Shown here: positions 11,580-20,482 of the stretch, piece by piece | Position numbering within the stretch: the stretch's first letter is position 1 | Layout: the number at the start of each line of letters is the position of its first letter | Assembly (NCBI GenBank): GCA_027577595.1 | Contig: JANBRJ010000048.1 | Span: 1 to 64,000 of the forward strand | Length of the DNA stretch: 64,000 nucleotides | Direction of reading: 5' to 3' | Source of the DNA: Coemansia sp. RSA 487 | Taxonomy: Eukaryota > Kickxellomycota > Kickxellomycetes > Kickxellales > Kickxellaceae | Notes under the pieces: model-generated | Told to the model about the DNA's origin: nothing | Seen by the model: only the letters and a program-made list of their open reading frames with translations | The model's database searches: none | Translations under genes and position numbers: made by a program

Positions 11580-11977
11580 ATTATTAATGAAAAAGGAGCT
11601 TCTATGATTCTAGTTGAAAATTGCAATTTTAAAAATACAAGAGTTTGTGTAAACAAGAGTTTTTCTTTTGCAAGCGAAGAAAAAGGAAAAGATAAATTAT
11701 CATCACTGTTTACTTTTTTGCTGAAAATATTTCCCAGTCCCGTGACTTTCCCGAAACTGATTTTGCCAGAAATTGTTGACTAAATACCAGATGCGAATTT
11801 TTGTTTTTTTTTGGCTCGAAATCTCGCACGTCAAACCCGTATAGCTGATTAATACACCAGATACTTTAGCCATCCTATATTTCCTTGATAAGCCATCATC
11901 CCGTGTGTTTTACAATCGGAGCCAGGCAGACGCTACTTGTAAATAATTGCTACATTTCCCCCCCTGGATAGTAGAGT
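11580..11977. promoter_or_regulatory. divergent promoter region, HAUS8-like / Rpc25
   Basis: 398 bp between two divergently transcribed genes, AT-rich, with T-runs at about 11716 and 11800. It must contain both promoters. I saw no distinct element to name. Confidence 0.35.
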
Positions 11978-12565
11978 ATGTTTGTTCTAGTCGTTTTGCA
12001 AGACACTCTAAAAATTATTCCGTCCGAATTTACAAAGACACGACAGGATGCGCTAAAGGACGAGATCAACAGCAAGTACTCGAACCGCGTGTTACATGAC
12101 ATCGGGCTGTGCATGGCTGTCCACGATATATTGGAGATCGACGAAGGGTTTGTGCAGCACTCGGAGGGGTGGATCTGGGTCAAAGTAAAGTTCCGTGTGG
12201 TAGTGTTCCGGCCGTTCATGGAGGAAATATTGATTGGGCGCATTCGCAGTGCAAGCCCCGCGGGAATCCAAGTGAGCATGGGCTTTTTCGACGACATCGA
12301 GGTGCCTGCAGACCAGATGCCCGTGGGGAGCGAGTTCAATGCCACAGAGGGCGTATGGGTGTGGAGGTATGAGGGAAATGAGCTGTTTTTGGATTTGGAT
12401 GAGCCTGTTAGGTTCCGTGTGCTTAGATCGTCTTTCCTGGATGTCAGTCCACCGAGACCCAAGGTTGGCGACGTCGACAGCGTCCCTGTGTCGCATCCTC
12501 CGCCGTACTCGCTTGTGTGCTCGATAAACGGGGATGGTCTTGGGCTGCTATCGTGGTGGGAGTAA
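11978..12565 (+). CDS. RPC25: RNA polymerase III subunit Rpc25 (RPC8)
   Basis: 195 aa, ATG start. The N-terminal Rpb7-like domain (about 1-80) opens MFVLVVLQDTLKIIPSEF and includes the NVGLC-type segment DIGLCMAVHDIL. The C-terminal OB-fold (about 80-195) contains VVFRPFMEEILIGRI, GFFDDIEVPADQM, W.WRYEG, and ends GDGLGLLSWWE, the nearly invariant Rpc25 ending. Rpc25 pairs with Rpc17 to form the Pol III stalk, which contacts TFIIIB and nascent RNA during initiation on tRNA and 5S genes. It is slightly shorter than the yeast protein because the charged loop before the last strand is reduced. The start is fixed by family alignment. It is divergent from the augmin-like gene. Confidence 0.93.
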   Translation: MFVLVVLQDTLKIIPSEFTKTRQDALKDEINSKYSNRVLHDIGLCMAVHDILEIDEGFVQHSEGWIWVKVKFRVVVFRPFMEEILIGRIRSASPAGIQVSMGFFDDIEVPADQMPVGSEFNATEGVWVWRYEGNELFLDLDEPVRFRVLRSSFLDVSPPRPKVGDVDSVPVSHPPPYSLVCSINGDGLGLLSWWE

Positions 12566-13006
12566 TTAGTTAATGTTTTCTATCCTTGTTGCAAAGTAAT
12601 ACATGTGATTTTGCTCTGTCTCTGACTTTGATATTCTGGACCGCTTCTGTTTCTGTCCTTTTTTTTTTTACTTTTTCCTGTTCCTTGATCTAAAAAGCAC
12701 TGATCTCTAGCAAGCTTTTTCCCCTCACCCCACAAAAGACCCACTTGGTAGGCTTATCTGCATTTCACTTTCGAAAAAATCTTTGCTGTTGATGCTCTCT
12801 CTCTTTTACCTGTTAAAAATCTTTTTTCTACCTCCTGTTTATTGTTGGTTTGTGAATTCTAAACCAGAATAGGCGTTCTTTTTTATATAGGCTGGAATCC
12901 ATAGAACGCAAAAGACTAGAGATTCACCTTTGCTACGCTTCCGTGTTCCCCTAGCACACCAAAAACTGACCGTTTTTATTTCCACTCGCAAGCGCTCTAG
13001 ATTCAA
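12566..13006. promoter_or_regulatory. spacer upstream of COQ1
   Basis: 441 bp, strongly pyrimidine-rich on the plus strand (runs of T and CT at about 12650-12850), as is common in fungal promoters. A TATA-like TTTTTTATATAGGC lies near 12880-12893, about 120 bp before the COQ1 start. No gene is visible. Confidence 0.4.
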
Positions 13007-14533
13007 ATGGCGGCCAATGTGCGGGGACCGCTTGGACAGCTAGGAGCGTTTGTGCGCAACATTATCCGCAAGCCGACGGAAACCAGGCCGCTTGGTCAGT
13101 TTGCGGTGGGGACAGCCAAGGTTGCGCATCTTCTAGAGAGCGCAACGACGGGGGTGCGTGCACCGCTTGCAGGGCCCCGATCCCAAGATGTAGCACAGCT
13201 AAAGCGACCTATAATGGCATCGGCGGTGCAAGCAAATGCAATCCGTACGAATGCCAGAGCGAAAGAAACAGAAAGTCGCCGGCCAAATTGGTCGGAGGCT
13301 GTGGACACAGCGTCAGAGGTGGTCGGGGCCGATCCAAAGACAAAAAGGCTGGCGGATCCAAAGGAACTCGTAGGGTCGGAGCTCTCGTTTATAACAGACA
13401 ACTTGGCGCGGCTTCTTGAAAGCGGGCATCCGATGCTCAACACCGTGTCGCGGTACTACTTTGCAGCCAGCGGGAAGCACATCCGGCCGCTGCTGGTGAT
13501 GCTTGTTGCACAGGCTACTAGTACAGCGACCAAGCGGCAGGGAAAGACGTCGATGCTGGTGGACTCGGCAAACCCGCATGGAATAGACTACTCACTGATG
13601 GATCGCACGGCGTCGCAGAGTATCCAGAGCGACCTCGAGTCCCGCCACGTCAACCAGCTAATGCAGAGCGCTACCAGCGCAGCGCACGGCGGCCGCCCCT
13701 ATGCGCCACACGTCAGGGAAGGGATGACCATATTGCCCACGCATCGGCGGCTGGCAGAGATCACCGAGATGATCCACACATCGTCACTCCTCCACGACGA
13801 TGTCATCGACCATGCAGAGACGCGGCGAGGAATGCCGGCGATCCAAAAAAAGTTTGGCAACAAAATGGCCATATTTGCAGGCGACTTTCTTCTAGCTCGC
13901 GCATCGATGGCGCTTGCACGGCTACGCGACCCCGAGGTCATTGAGATCATGGCCAGCGTGCTGTGCGACCTGGTGGACGGCGAGTTCAAGCAGCTCAAGA
14001 ACCTTGAGGACGAGGATGCACCGATGGCCCGGCCTGACGAGACCGCATTTGCATACTATTTGGAGAAAACGTACTTGAAGACAGGCAGCCTGATTGCCAA
14101 GAGCTGCCGGTCGTCGGCGATCCTGAGCAACTCGACCGACGATGTTGTCGAGGCCGCGTACATTTACGGGCGCCAGCTAGGCATTGCGTTCCAGCTCGTC
14201 GACGACCTGCTTGACTTTACGGTGACGTCAACAGAGCTTGGGAAGCCTGTGGGCGCAGATCTGGAGCTGGGTCTGGCCACTGCTCCTGTCCTGTACGCGT
14301 GGCAGGAGTTCCCAGAGCTCGGTCCGCTTGTTGCACGCAAGTTTGCGCACAAGGGCGATGTGGCCAGGGCGTGGGAGCTGGTGCATACGAGCTCCGGCGG
14401 CATTGCGCGCACCCGGGCGCTGGCCCAAAGCTACGTCGACCGCGCAATCGAGGCGCTTCTCATCCTTCCTCCGTCACCTGCAAGAGACGCACTCGAAAGC
14501 GTCGCGCATTCTGTGCTCACCCGCACAAAGTAA
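13007..14533 (+). CDS. COQ1: mitochondrial polyprenyl diphosphate synthase
   Basis: 508 aa, ATG start. The first about 110 residues are basic and poor in acidic residues, consistent with a mitochondrial presequence. The trans-prenyltransferase core starts at about 120 and includes SGKHIRPLLVML (155-166), the first Asp-rich motif LLHDDVIDHAETRRG with DDVID at 264-268, and the second motif LVDDLLDF at 397-404. An insert at about 171-240, before ILPTHRRLAEITEMIH, is also present in yeast Coq1. The enzyme lengthens farnesyl/geranylgeranyl diphosphate with isopentenyl units to make the ubiquinone side chain in the mitochondrial inner membrane. The chain length cannot be read reliably from the sequence. 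Farnesyl diphosphate synthase, which makes its primer, is also in this window at 44912. Confidence 0.92.
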   Translation: MAANVRGPLGQLGAFVRNIIRKPTETRPLGQFAVGTAKVAHLLESATTGVRAPLAGPRSQDVAQLKRPIMASAVQANAIRTNARAKETESRRPNWSEAVDTASEVVGADPKTKRLADPKELVGSELSFITDNLARLLESGHPMLNTVSRYYFAASGKHIRPLLVMLVAQATSTATKRQGKTSMLVDSANPHGIDYSLMDRTASQSIQSDLESRHVNQLMQSATSAAHGGRPYAPHVREGMTILPTHRRLAEITEMIHTSSLLHDDVIDHAETRRGMPAIQKKFGNKMAIFAGDFLLARASMALARLRDPEVIEIMASVLCDLVDGEFKQLKNLEDEDAPMARPDETAFAYYLEKTYLKTGSLIAKSCRSSAILSNSTDDVVEAAYIYGRQLGIAFQLVDDLLDFTVTSTELGKPVGADLELGLATAPVLYAWQEFPELGPLVARKFAHKGDVARAWELVHTSSGGIARTRALAQSYVDRAIEALLILPPSPARDALESVAHSVLTRTK

Positions 14534-14625
14534 ATACACAAACCTCCTCTCCTCCCTACTCTTTATCCCAGTACATTTTTTTCTTCGTAAGCTAGATATA
14601 AAAAGCGACGAAATGAAGGAAGTAG

Positions 14626-16158
14626 CTAGCAGCTGTGCTTGTGTCGTTGGTTTGTTTGTGCGTCGCTGATCCACTTCTTTACAAGCTGCGTTCCCAGGAA
14701 CCGCGCCCATCTGACAGTTTGAAGATCCGTGTCGCTGGACGCCTGAAGGTCCTGAACATGCGTTGCACCCTCAATCGCAAACACCATCGACGCACCCGGC
14801 GGATGCACCAAATTCCCAACCGACGTATCTACCGTAGAGTCGCGCCACGGGTCAAGCGACCCTGATGTATAAAACACGTTCGACGTGCTGTGAAGCGTAT
14901 CAAACCACTCGCCATTGAACGCATCCACATCCACTGGAGTTTTCACATGCGACGCACCAAACTTCTTTGGACAATTCGTCTGGAAGTAGTCCAGGTCAAG
15001 TAGCTGCGAGCGGTAACTAAGTAGCCCCGACACGTTTCTAGGCGGTGGTGCTACCTGCCACATCCCAAACCACGAGCACATTTGGTAGTACCAGACACGC
15101 TGTGGCTGGTTCAGCGCCGTATTGTCGATTGCTAGACTGCTGTTTCCTAGGGCCACCAGCATCTCGGGCGTTAGTCCTGATTGCGCAATCAGCCTATTGA
15201 TCATCGCGATATAGGAATTCAAGCACGAGCTGTACCCACTGTCCGCAGAATTCAGGGTTTGGTCTTTGCTGCTGTTATTAAAGTGAGAACACACGGTGGC
15301 ATACACTGGATCGCCCGTGGTCGTTACCGGCTGGAGCGCTCCGATCGTAGCCAGTACCGTCAAAAGGTTGGCAAGATCGCTGGGCCCAAGCAACAGAATC
15401 CCTAACTGTGTCTGGACTTTTGTGATACTCGCAGTATCACCAGACACTAGTATCTCGTCAAGCTCGGCTATCGCTTGGGAAAAACACCATGCACAGCCAG
15501 CAGTTGCTAAATGGCGGCCAAATCCTTGGTCGTACTGATAGTTTTCCAGTCGCCCGTAGACAGCCGCCGACGATGACCATGCGCCGGCCACAAGACTCGG
15601 GTACTTTGCGCGCATCCACGCTGCTACGGCTCCCGGATATGATCCGCCTATAAATATCACCGGCGATTCCGGACCAACAGCCACTGGGAGAATAGCTGCC
15701 GCCATAGTGGTAGTGTTTGCTTTGAATGCCCGGATAATCGATGCAAAATCTTCCAGCACATTGGCAACTGTCAGATAACGGAGACTATCGCCCGACAGGT
15801 CCGGAAGAGGATTTGACTGCCCATAGAACCGATGCTCCACAGATATCACCATCCCGTGAGTGGCAGCGGCTAGCTCGATTACGAATGTCCCGTCAACATC
15901 GGCGCTTGTCAGAGGAGTCTCTCCTGCTGTCGACATGTATATAGGTCCACCAGCCTTGTAGTACGTGGCATTGACCATGTACTGTTGCTTCCATTGCTGC
16001 CTATTGCTGCCAAAATGGTCAACTTGCTGTGTAAACCAAAAGGACTCGCTTGATGGCTGGGCTGTGTTGGATGCTGCTGCAGCCAGCTGCGCTGTCAAGC
16101 TAATAGACGCAAGCAGAATAAATACAATCATCATTGGTACCGGTGAATAGCTAGCCAT
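14626..16158 (-). CDS. secreted serine carboxypeptidase, family S28
   Basis: 510 aa, ATG start. Residues 1-29 form a signal peptide (hydrophobic IVFILLASISLTAQLAAAA). The mature protein opens with FWFTQQVDHFG, the S28 start motif, and includes GPIYMSTAGE and VISVEHRFYGQSNP. The nucleophile is Ser173 in GGSYPG, with Asp436 in SGSLDPWRD and His467 in GATHVQD completing the triad. Several N-x-S/T sites and many cysteines fit a secretory-pathway enzyme. S28 enzymes (lysosomal Pro-X carboxypeptidase, DPP7, thymus-specific peptidase) cleave after proline near one end of the chain; fungal members are secreted or vacuolar. Substrate and exact cleavage type are not determinable here. It runs toward COQ1 and its stop lies about 90 bp past that gene's stop. 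Confidence 0.92.
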   Translation of the reverse strand: MASYSPVPMMIVFILLASISLTAQLAAAASNTAQPSSESFWFTQQVDHFGSNRQQWKQQYMVNATYYKAGGPIYMSTAGETPLTSADVDGTFVIELAAATHGMVISVEHRFYGQSNPLPDLSGDSLRYLTVANVLEDFASIIRAFKANTTTMAAAILPVAVGPESPVIFIGGSYPGAVAAWMRAKYPSLVAGAWSSSAAVYGRLENYQYDQGFGRHLATAGCAWCFSQAIAELDEILVSGDTASITKVQTQLGILLLGPSDLANLLTVLATIGALQPVTTTGDPVYATVCSHFNNSSKDQTLNSADSGYSSCLNSYIAMINRLIAQSGLTPEMLVALGNSSLAIDNTALNQPQRVWYYQMCSWFGMWQVAPPPRNVSGLLSYRSQLLDLDYFQTNCPKKFGASHVKTPVDVDAFNGEWFDTLHSTSNVFYTSGSLDPWRDSTVDTSVGNLVHPPGASMVFAIEGATHVQDLQASSDTDLQTVRWARFLGTQLVKKWISDAQTNQRHKHSC

Positions 16159-16861
16159 GTCAGAAAATGCATATAGTGATGGAGTGGATAATTGCTTTGG
16201 AATTTAGAATATCAGATAAAGAAGTGGTAGAAGAGAATACAAGCAAAAAAAAATGATGTTGCTGTTGAATCCGCAAACATCGCCATGCCATTGCTTTTAT
16301 ATTCGGCAAATATATATAACATGTACTTTTTTGCTTGTCCATTTTGTATTCTCTCGATAATTTAGACATGTGCAAGACTCGAAAGGCGCAATACCATAAA
16401 GAATGTCTTTGGGCCAGGACACTTGTTCTTTGCCCTTTTGAGCGCTTTTTCGCCAATTCAGACCTCAAACCCCAAAGCACACGATGCGCTGCGTAGTACG
16501 CAGTAAGTAATGCGCACATCGCTTTTGTGCTTTTAAGCTAGGCAATGTCTGCCAGAAGTCTCACTTCATGGAGCCGATCTCGTTTTTACACATGTTCAAA
16601 AAGATACAACTAAAAAAGCCACAAATCTGAAGATGTAAACCCTGCTGCCCCAATCACTGTAGCTTGATCTTGATTAGTCTCCTTATCGTCAACAGCAAAA
16701 AAAAAAAAGTGATTTTTGCTTCATCAAAGAATTTCTTTAAAGCTCGTGTTTCTCGCTTATACTTTTTTTACCCTTCTTTCTGCTTCAGACTATCTAGTAC
16801 AGAAAAGAAAGCTTTTGATGATCCTTTGCTCAGCCACCAAATATCAGCTCGTTTTTTGAAA
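16159..16861. promoter_or_regulatory. divergent promoter region, S28 peptidase / TMEM70-like
   Basis: 703 bp between divergent genes. A TATA-like string (GGCAAATATATATAAC) lies near 16305-16321. T- and CT-rich tracts precede the 16862 start codon. Open frames here lack ATG starts or resemble no protein. Confidence 0.35.
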
Positions 16862-17773
16862 ATGTCTTTGCTTTGTGCATTTCGGGCTTCTGGTAAATGC
16901 ATGACACGCGGTGGCCTTTTAAAACCCGCTGGATCGTTGTCGCTTTTCCAAGCACCTCTAAGCAGCTATATAGCGATAGGGCACCAGCGCTTGTGTATCA
17001 AGGCTACCACATCAACACTACTGAATAACGCTGCAGGATACAGCAGATTAACCATACGTTTGGAGTTTACTCGTACATTCCACAGCTCTCGCACAGCTCG
17101 GCAGAAAGACCAGTCAAGCGAAAATGCAGATAGTAATGAGGACACAAAAATCGATGACAGAATAAAATACCTATTGTACGATATGCCTTTGAGAAAGCAG
17201 ATCAGATACTTGCGAATATTCTTTGTATTCAACTTTGTCTGCTCGATAGGATTAAGTATTTGGGCGCGCCAGGACGGTATTTACACTACCCTTGCGGCTT
17301 GGGGCATCGGAGTTGCTGGATTTATTCCAATGGCTGTGGTTCAGATATTTTACCGCGCCCACATCCGCAACATCCATATGCTAGGAAAGTTCTCGAAAAA
17401 GCAGCTCCGCATTATGCGAAACCCTGCAAAATACGGCAATAGCGAGGTGGAATACCCAGTGCTTAGTGACACGCCTCTAGCGATTCAGAAGTTTAGCTTT
17501 ACTGCAAGAGATCCAAAGTTTAATATTCTTGCTCGGGATATTCAGCCTGGTCCAACCCGCCGGTTCAGCGTTTCGTGGTTTTACAATTCTCCTGATGGGA
17601 AAGTCGAAAAGTTCAGAATATCTAAAAGGATTCTGCAGCACCACCCCGATCTAAGGGCACTAGACACTCTTGTCCGCAATAACGCACAGCAGACACAAAC
17701 CACAAAGCCGAAAAAGAACAAAAACAAAACTAAGAAACAAGAAAATGCTTCTGCACAAATTTTCAATGTCTAG
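16862..17773 (+). CDS. mitochondrial TMEM70/TMEM186-like membrane protein
   Basis: 303 aa from the first ATG; the open frame extends upstream only from a non-ATG codon. The N-terminus is basic with no acidic residues for about 80 residues and contains RTFHSSRTARQ, a typical fungal mitochondrial presequence and cleavage region. Two membrane segments follow at about 115-135 (IFFVFNFVCSIGLSIWA) and 143-163 (LAAWGIGVAGFIPMAVVQIFY) separated by a short loop, then IRNIHML. This hairpin plus a soluble C-terminal domain is the layout of the TMEM70/TMEM186/TMEM223 group, which helps assemble respiratory complexes I and V in the inner membrane. The C-terminus is Lys/Asn-rich. The exact subgroup cannot be set by eye. 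Confidence 0.55.
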   Translation: MSLLCAFRASGKCMTRGGLLKPAGSLSLFQAPLSSYIAIGHQRLCIKATTSTLLNNAAGYSRLTIRLEFTRTFHSSRTARQKDQSSENADSNEDTKIDDRIKYLLYDMPLRKQIRYLRIFFVFNFVCSIGLSIWARQDGIYTTLAAWGIGVAGFIPMAVVQIFYRAHIRNIHMLGKFSKKQLRIMRNPAKYGNSEVEYPVLSDTPLAIQKFSFTARDPKFNILARDIQPGPTRRFSVSWFYNSPDGKVEKFRISKRILQHHPDLRALDTLVRNNAQQTQTTKPKKNKNKTKKQENASAQIFNV

Positions 17774-17807
17774 CATACTGCTTGTCTTTTATGCACATTA
17801 GGTTGTA

Positions 17808-19211
17808 TTAGTTTACTTTTAGGTTTGGATGTCTAGAAACCAATTTTTTCAAATCCCAAGCTTGAAGTCGACTGGGAAACTTGATATCGGAAAGATATTT
17901 CCAGCTTACTTTATCCACATCAAGCACATCGTAATCGAATCCAATAATAGCTTTTGAATACTTTGCCAGCCCTGGAATATTGAGTAGATCGTTCATAAGA
18001 GTGTATTGGTAAGATGTCTGATAATCATCAGAGTTACCCTGTGTATATTTCGCCAGTGTGTTTCTAGCTAATGCTAGAGTGAAATCTGTAAAGCTAAATA
18101 TTGTAGATATGATTTCAAGTTCCACATGCTTTATCGTTGATAGCCCCTGGATTGACGAAAGAAACAAAAGGGTACATGGACAAACGCGAATAACCAGGCG
18201 CTCAAGTTTTGGAATAATTACTCTATATTCAAAACTCAAAACATCGTGTTCCAAGTCACTACTTTCATCGTCAGTCAAGTAATTGTCATCGTCAATACGT
18301 AGCTGTATACTTTTTAAACAATTAAAAGCCATACATTCCGAATCGCTTTCGGATACAAATGCACTCCAATCAAAACTCTGCCCTATATATTCCAAATTCA
18401 GAACTGTTATATTGTCGGTAGGCATCCGAGGCAAACGGCTGGTATAATCAAGGCTGCCATATATCTCAACATATTTCAGTTTATCTGAAATGCCCTCCAT
18501 CATTTCAAGCGCACGCTGAGGAAGTATGAATCCTGATAATCGATATGTGTAGCTGTTGACCATGGATTTTACAAACTCCAATACCACAGGGACATCACCA
18601 CCTCCCTGCCATTCAATGAACTGAACTGACGGAAGAAGCAGAAAGAGTTCACCGCCCATAGAACGCGCTTTTGTAATAATCAAATGTTCATTAAACCACC
18701 TATTGGCTTGAAACACCGAGACAACGCTCAGTTTTAGCTTTCGAACTCTTCCTAACAAGTGGCAATGACGGCGTATCTTCTCAATAGCATTCTGGAAGCT
18801 GTATATTGGATTATCGCATGTGTTGATAATGATCTCAATACCTGTAGGGTATGGGGTGTCCTTAATGTTGGTAATAATGTCCAGGTTTGAAAATACGACA
18901 TGATTATTTGTGTGCTGTTTATCCAGCTCTAAAGCACTGACTGAGTCAACATCCCCTCTCAAAGTTGAGCAACTGGCCATGTTTGCTGTGTCGTTGTATA
19001 TATGGTTACTGTTACTAATACACCTGACGAAAGAGGTTCTGTAGACCAAAGGTGCTGCGAGTTGTCTCCATGTTCTGCACACCGACAAAAGCACAAGCTT
19101 GGCGCTTAATCTTTGGAATCTGTAATAACTTGACCATGCGCTTACGCTATTGCTGCAAACACAACCGAATATCCTTGCAAGAACCAAATCAGGGAGATCG
19201 TTTATATGCAT
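17808..19211 (-). CDS. F-box-like protein
   Basis: 467 aa from the ATG giving MHINDLPDLVLARIF; an open frame extends 52 codons upstream but begins with a signal-like non-conserved stretch. The first about 45 residues match the F-box pattern (L-P-x-x-[LIV]-x-x-I-F ... LSVCRTWRQLAAPLVYR). The rest has an irregular leucine-rich appearance (for example LKYVEIYGSLDY, ITVLNLEYIG, LKSIQLRIDD, HVELEIIS), suggesting degenerate LRRs. F-box proteins attach targets to the SCF ubiquitin ligase through Skp1. The target is unknown. Lineage-specific F-box/LRR expansions are common in early-diverging fungi. Codon use is more AT-rich than in the neighbours, fitting a fast-evolving gene. Its stop lies 35 bp past that of the TMEM70-like gene. 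Confidence 0.6.
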   Translation of the reverse strand: MHINDLPDLVLARIFGCVCSNSVSAWSSYYRFQRLSAKLVLLSVCRTWRQLAAPLVYRTSFVRCISNSNHIYNDTANMASCSTLRGDVDSVSALELDKQHTNNHVVFSNLDIITNIKDTPYPTGIEIIINTCDNPIYSFQNAIEKIRRHCHLLGRVRKLKLSVVSVFQANRWFNEHLIITKARSMGGELFLLLPSVQFIEWQGGGDVPVVLEFVKSMVNSYTYRLSGFILPQRALEMMEGISDKLKYVEIYGSLDYTSRLPRMPTDNITVLNLEYIGQSFDWSAFVSESDSECMAFNCLKSIQLRIDDDNYLTDDESSDLEHDVLSFEYRVIIPKLERLVIRVCPCTLLFLSSIQGLSTIKHVELEIISTIFSFTDFTLALARNTLAKYTQGNSDDYQTSYQYTLMNDLLNIPGLAKYSKAIIGFDYDVLDVDKVSWKYLSDIKFPSRLQAWDLKKLVSRHPNLKVN

Positions 19212-19447
19212 GCTCAAAAGAGATCCACTACTGCTTGTAAACGTATAAAGACGGAAATTGCTTTTAAAAGAGACGAGCATGCGGAGATAAAAAAAATGCA
19301 AGCCTGTAAACACCACCACATATATAGCCATTTCGACATGAAGGGGAGGTATTGAGTTTTTGCACAATGTGCGAAATCAAAAATAGATATTCTTATAAAT
19401 AGAAAAGAGTGAAAAAAACCAAGCATCTGAAATATAAGTAATATCTG

Positions 19448-20323
19448 TTAGGTCGTTGCGCTTTCACCCAGCGTTTCCTCGAGCTGCTTCGCAATCCCGG
19501 AAAATATACTGCTAAGCTCGCAACGCTGATATGTCTCGACAATCGATGCAGTTTTCTCTTTTGCAGCCTCTGAATCATTTACATTCGGCACCAGCGTCTT
19601 GTCCTCCTGCTCCAAAAGCATCACAAGATTTGGGTCAATCGGTGCCCGACCCAAGAACGAGATATCCAAGTGCTTTGCCAGACCCTCGCCACCTCCAGTT
19701 GAAAAGACGTTAGTGCATTCAGCGCAATGCGGACACACAAAGCCGCTCATGTTTTCCACAAGGCCCAGGATAGGCAATCCGACTTTTTCACAGAAATTGA
19801 TCTCCTTTTTCACGTCAGCAAGCGCAACGGCCTGTGGAGTCGTTATAATGACCGCACCATCAGGATTCCATTCCTGCAAGTATTCGACGACCGCCAAATG
19901 CTCGTCACTGGTCCCCGGAGGCGTGTCGATAAGCAAGTAGTCCAGTTCGCCCCAGTACACGTCAGACAGAAACAGCTTGATCATTGCGTTCTTCTTTGGG
20001 CCACGCCAGACGACCGACGAGTCCTTGCTTGGAAGCAAGAACGCGATGGACATACACGAAAGCTGCTTATCGGAATCGACATACGCAGGCACCCAGCCAG
20101 AAGAGGCCTGGTGTATCTGGTAGTTCTCGACGCCAAGCATTCGCGGGATGCTTGGTCCACATAGATCAATGTCCAAGACGCCTACTCGGTGGCCCTGGTT
20201 GACTAGAGAAAGCGCTAGCTGGACGGTGCAAGACGACTTGCCTACACCGCCCTTTCCCGACAAAACAAGCACAACGTGCTTGACCGAGGCTAGCCTTTCT
20301 CCTATTTCTGCGTGGTTGCTCAT
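19448..20323 (-). CDS. CFD1: cytosolic Fe-S cluster assembly ATPase Cfd1/NUBP2
   Basis: 291 aa, ATG start. Residues 16-29 hold the deviant Walker A GKGGVGKS, followed by the switch segment [16 protein letters not shown] (49-64), the WRGPKK block (106-111), and Walker B-like [13 protein letters not shown] (130-142). The bridging cluster ligands lie in [10 protein letters not shown] (Cys197 and Cys200). Absence of the N-terminal four-cysteine ferredoxin-like motif separates it from Nbp35/NUBP1. With Nbp35 it forms the scaffold on which 4Fe-4S clusters are built for cytosolic and nuclear proteins. Length and motifs agree with the family. It lies downstream of the unrecognised helical gene on the same strand. 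Confidence 0.93.
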   Translation of the reverse strand: MSNHAEIGERLASVKHVVLVLSGKGGVGKSSCTVQLALSLVNQGHRVGVLDIDLCGPSIPRMLGVENYQIHQASSGWVPAYVDSDKQLSCMSIAFLLPSKDSSVVWRGPKKNAMIKLFLSDVYWGELDYLLIDTPPGTSDEHLAVVEYLQEWNPDGAVIITTPQAVALADVKKEINFCEKVGLPILGLVENMSGFVCPHCAECTNVFSTGGGEGLAKHLDISFLGRAPIDPNLVMLLEQEDKTLVPNVNDSEAAKEKTASIVETYQRCELSSIFSGIAKQLEETLGESATT

Positions 20324-20482
20324 TTACAAAGAAAGAAAAGAACAAAAGCTATAATTACAAAAATAAAGTGTTTAAATCTGAAAACTAAATTCAAAAAGAA
20401 TTAAAAGAGGGGGAAATTTGCGTTGACCAGAGTGTCTGGATTTTTTTTTTGGATTACTAAGCGTTGCAAGAAATTTGCAAAG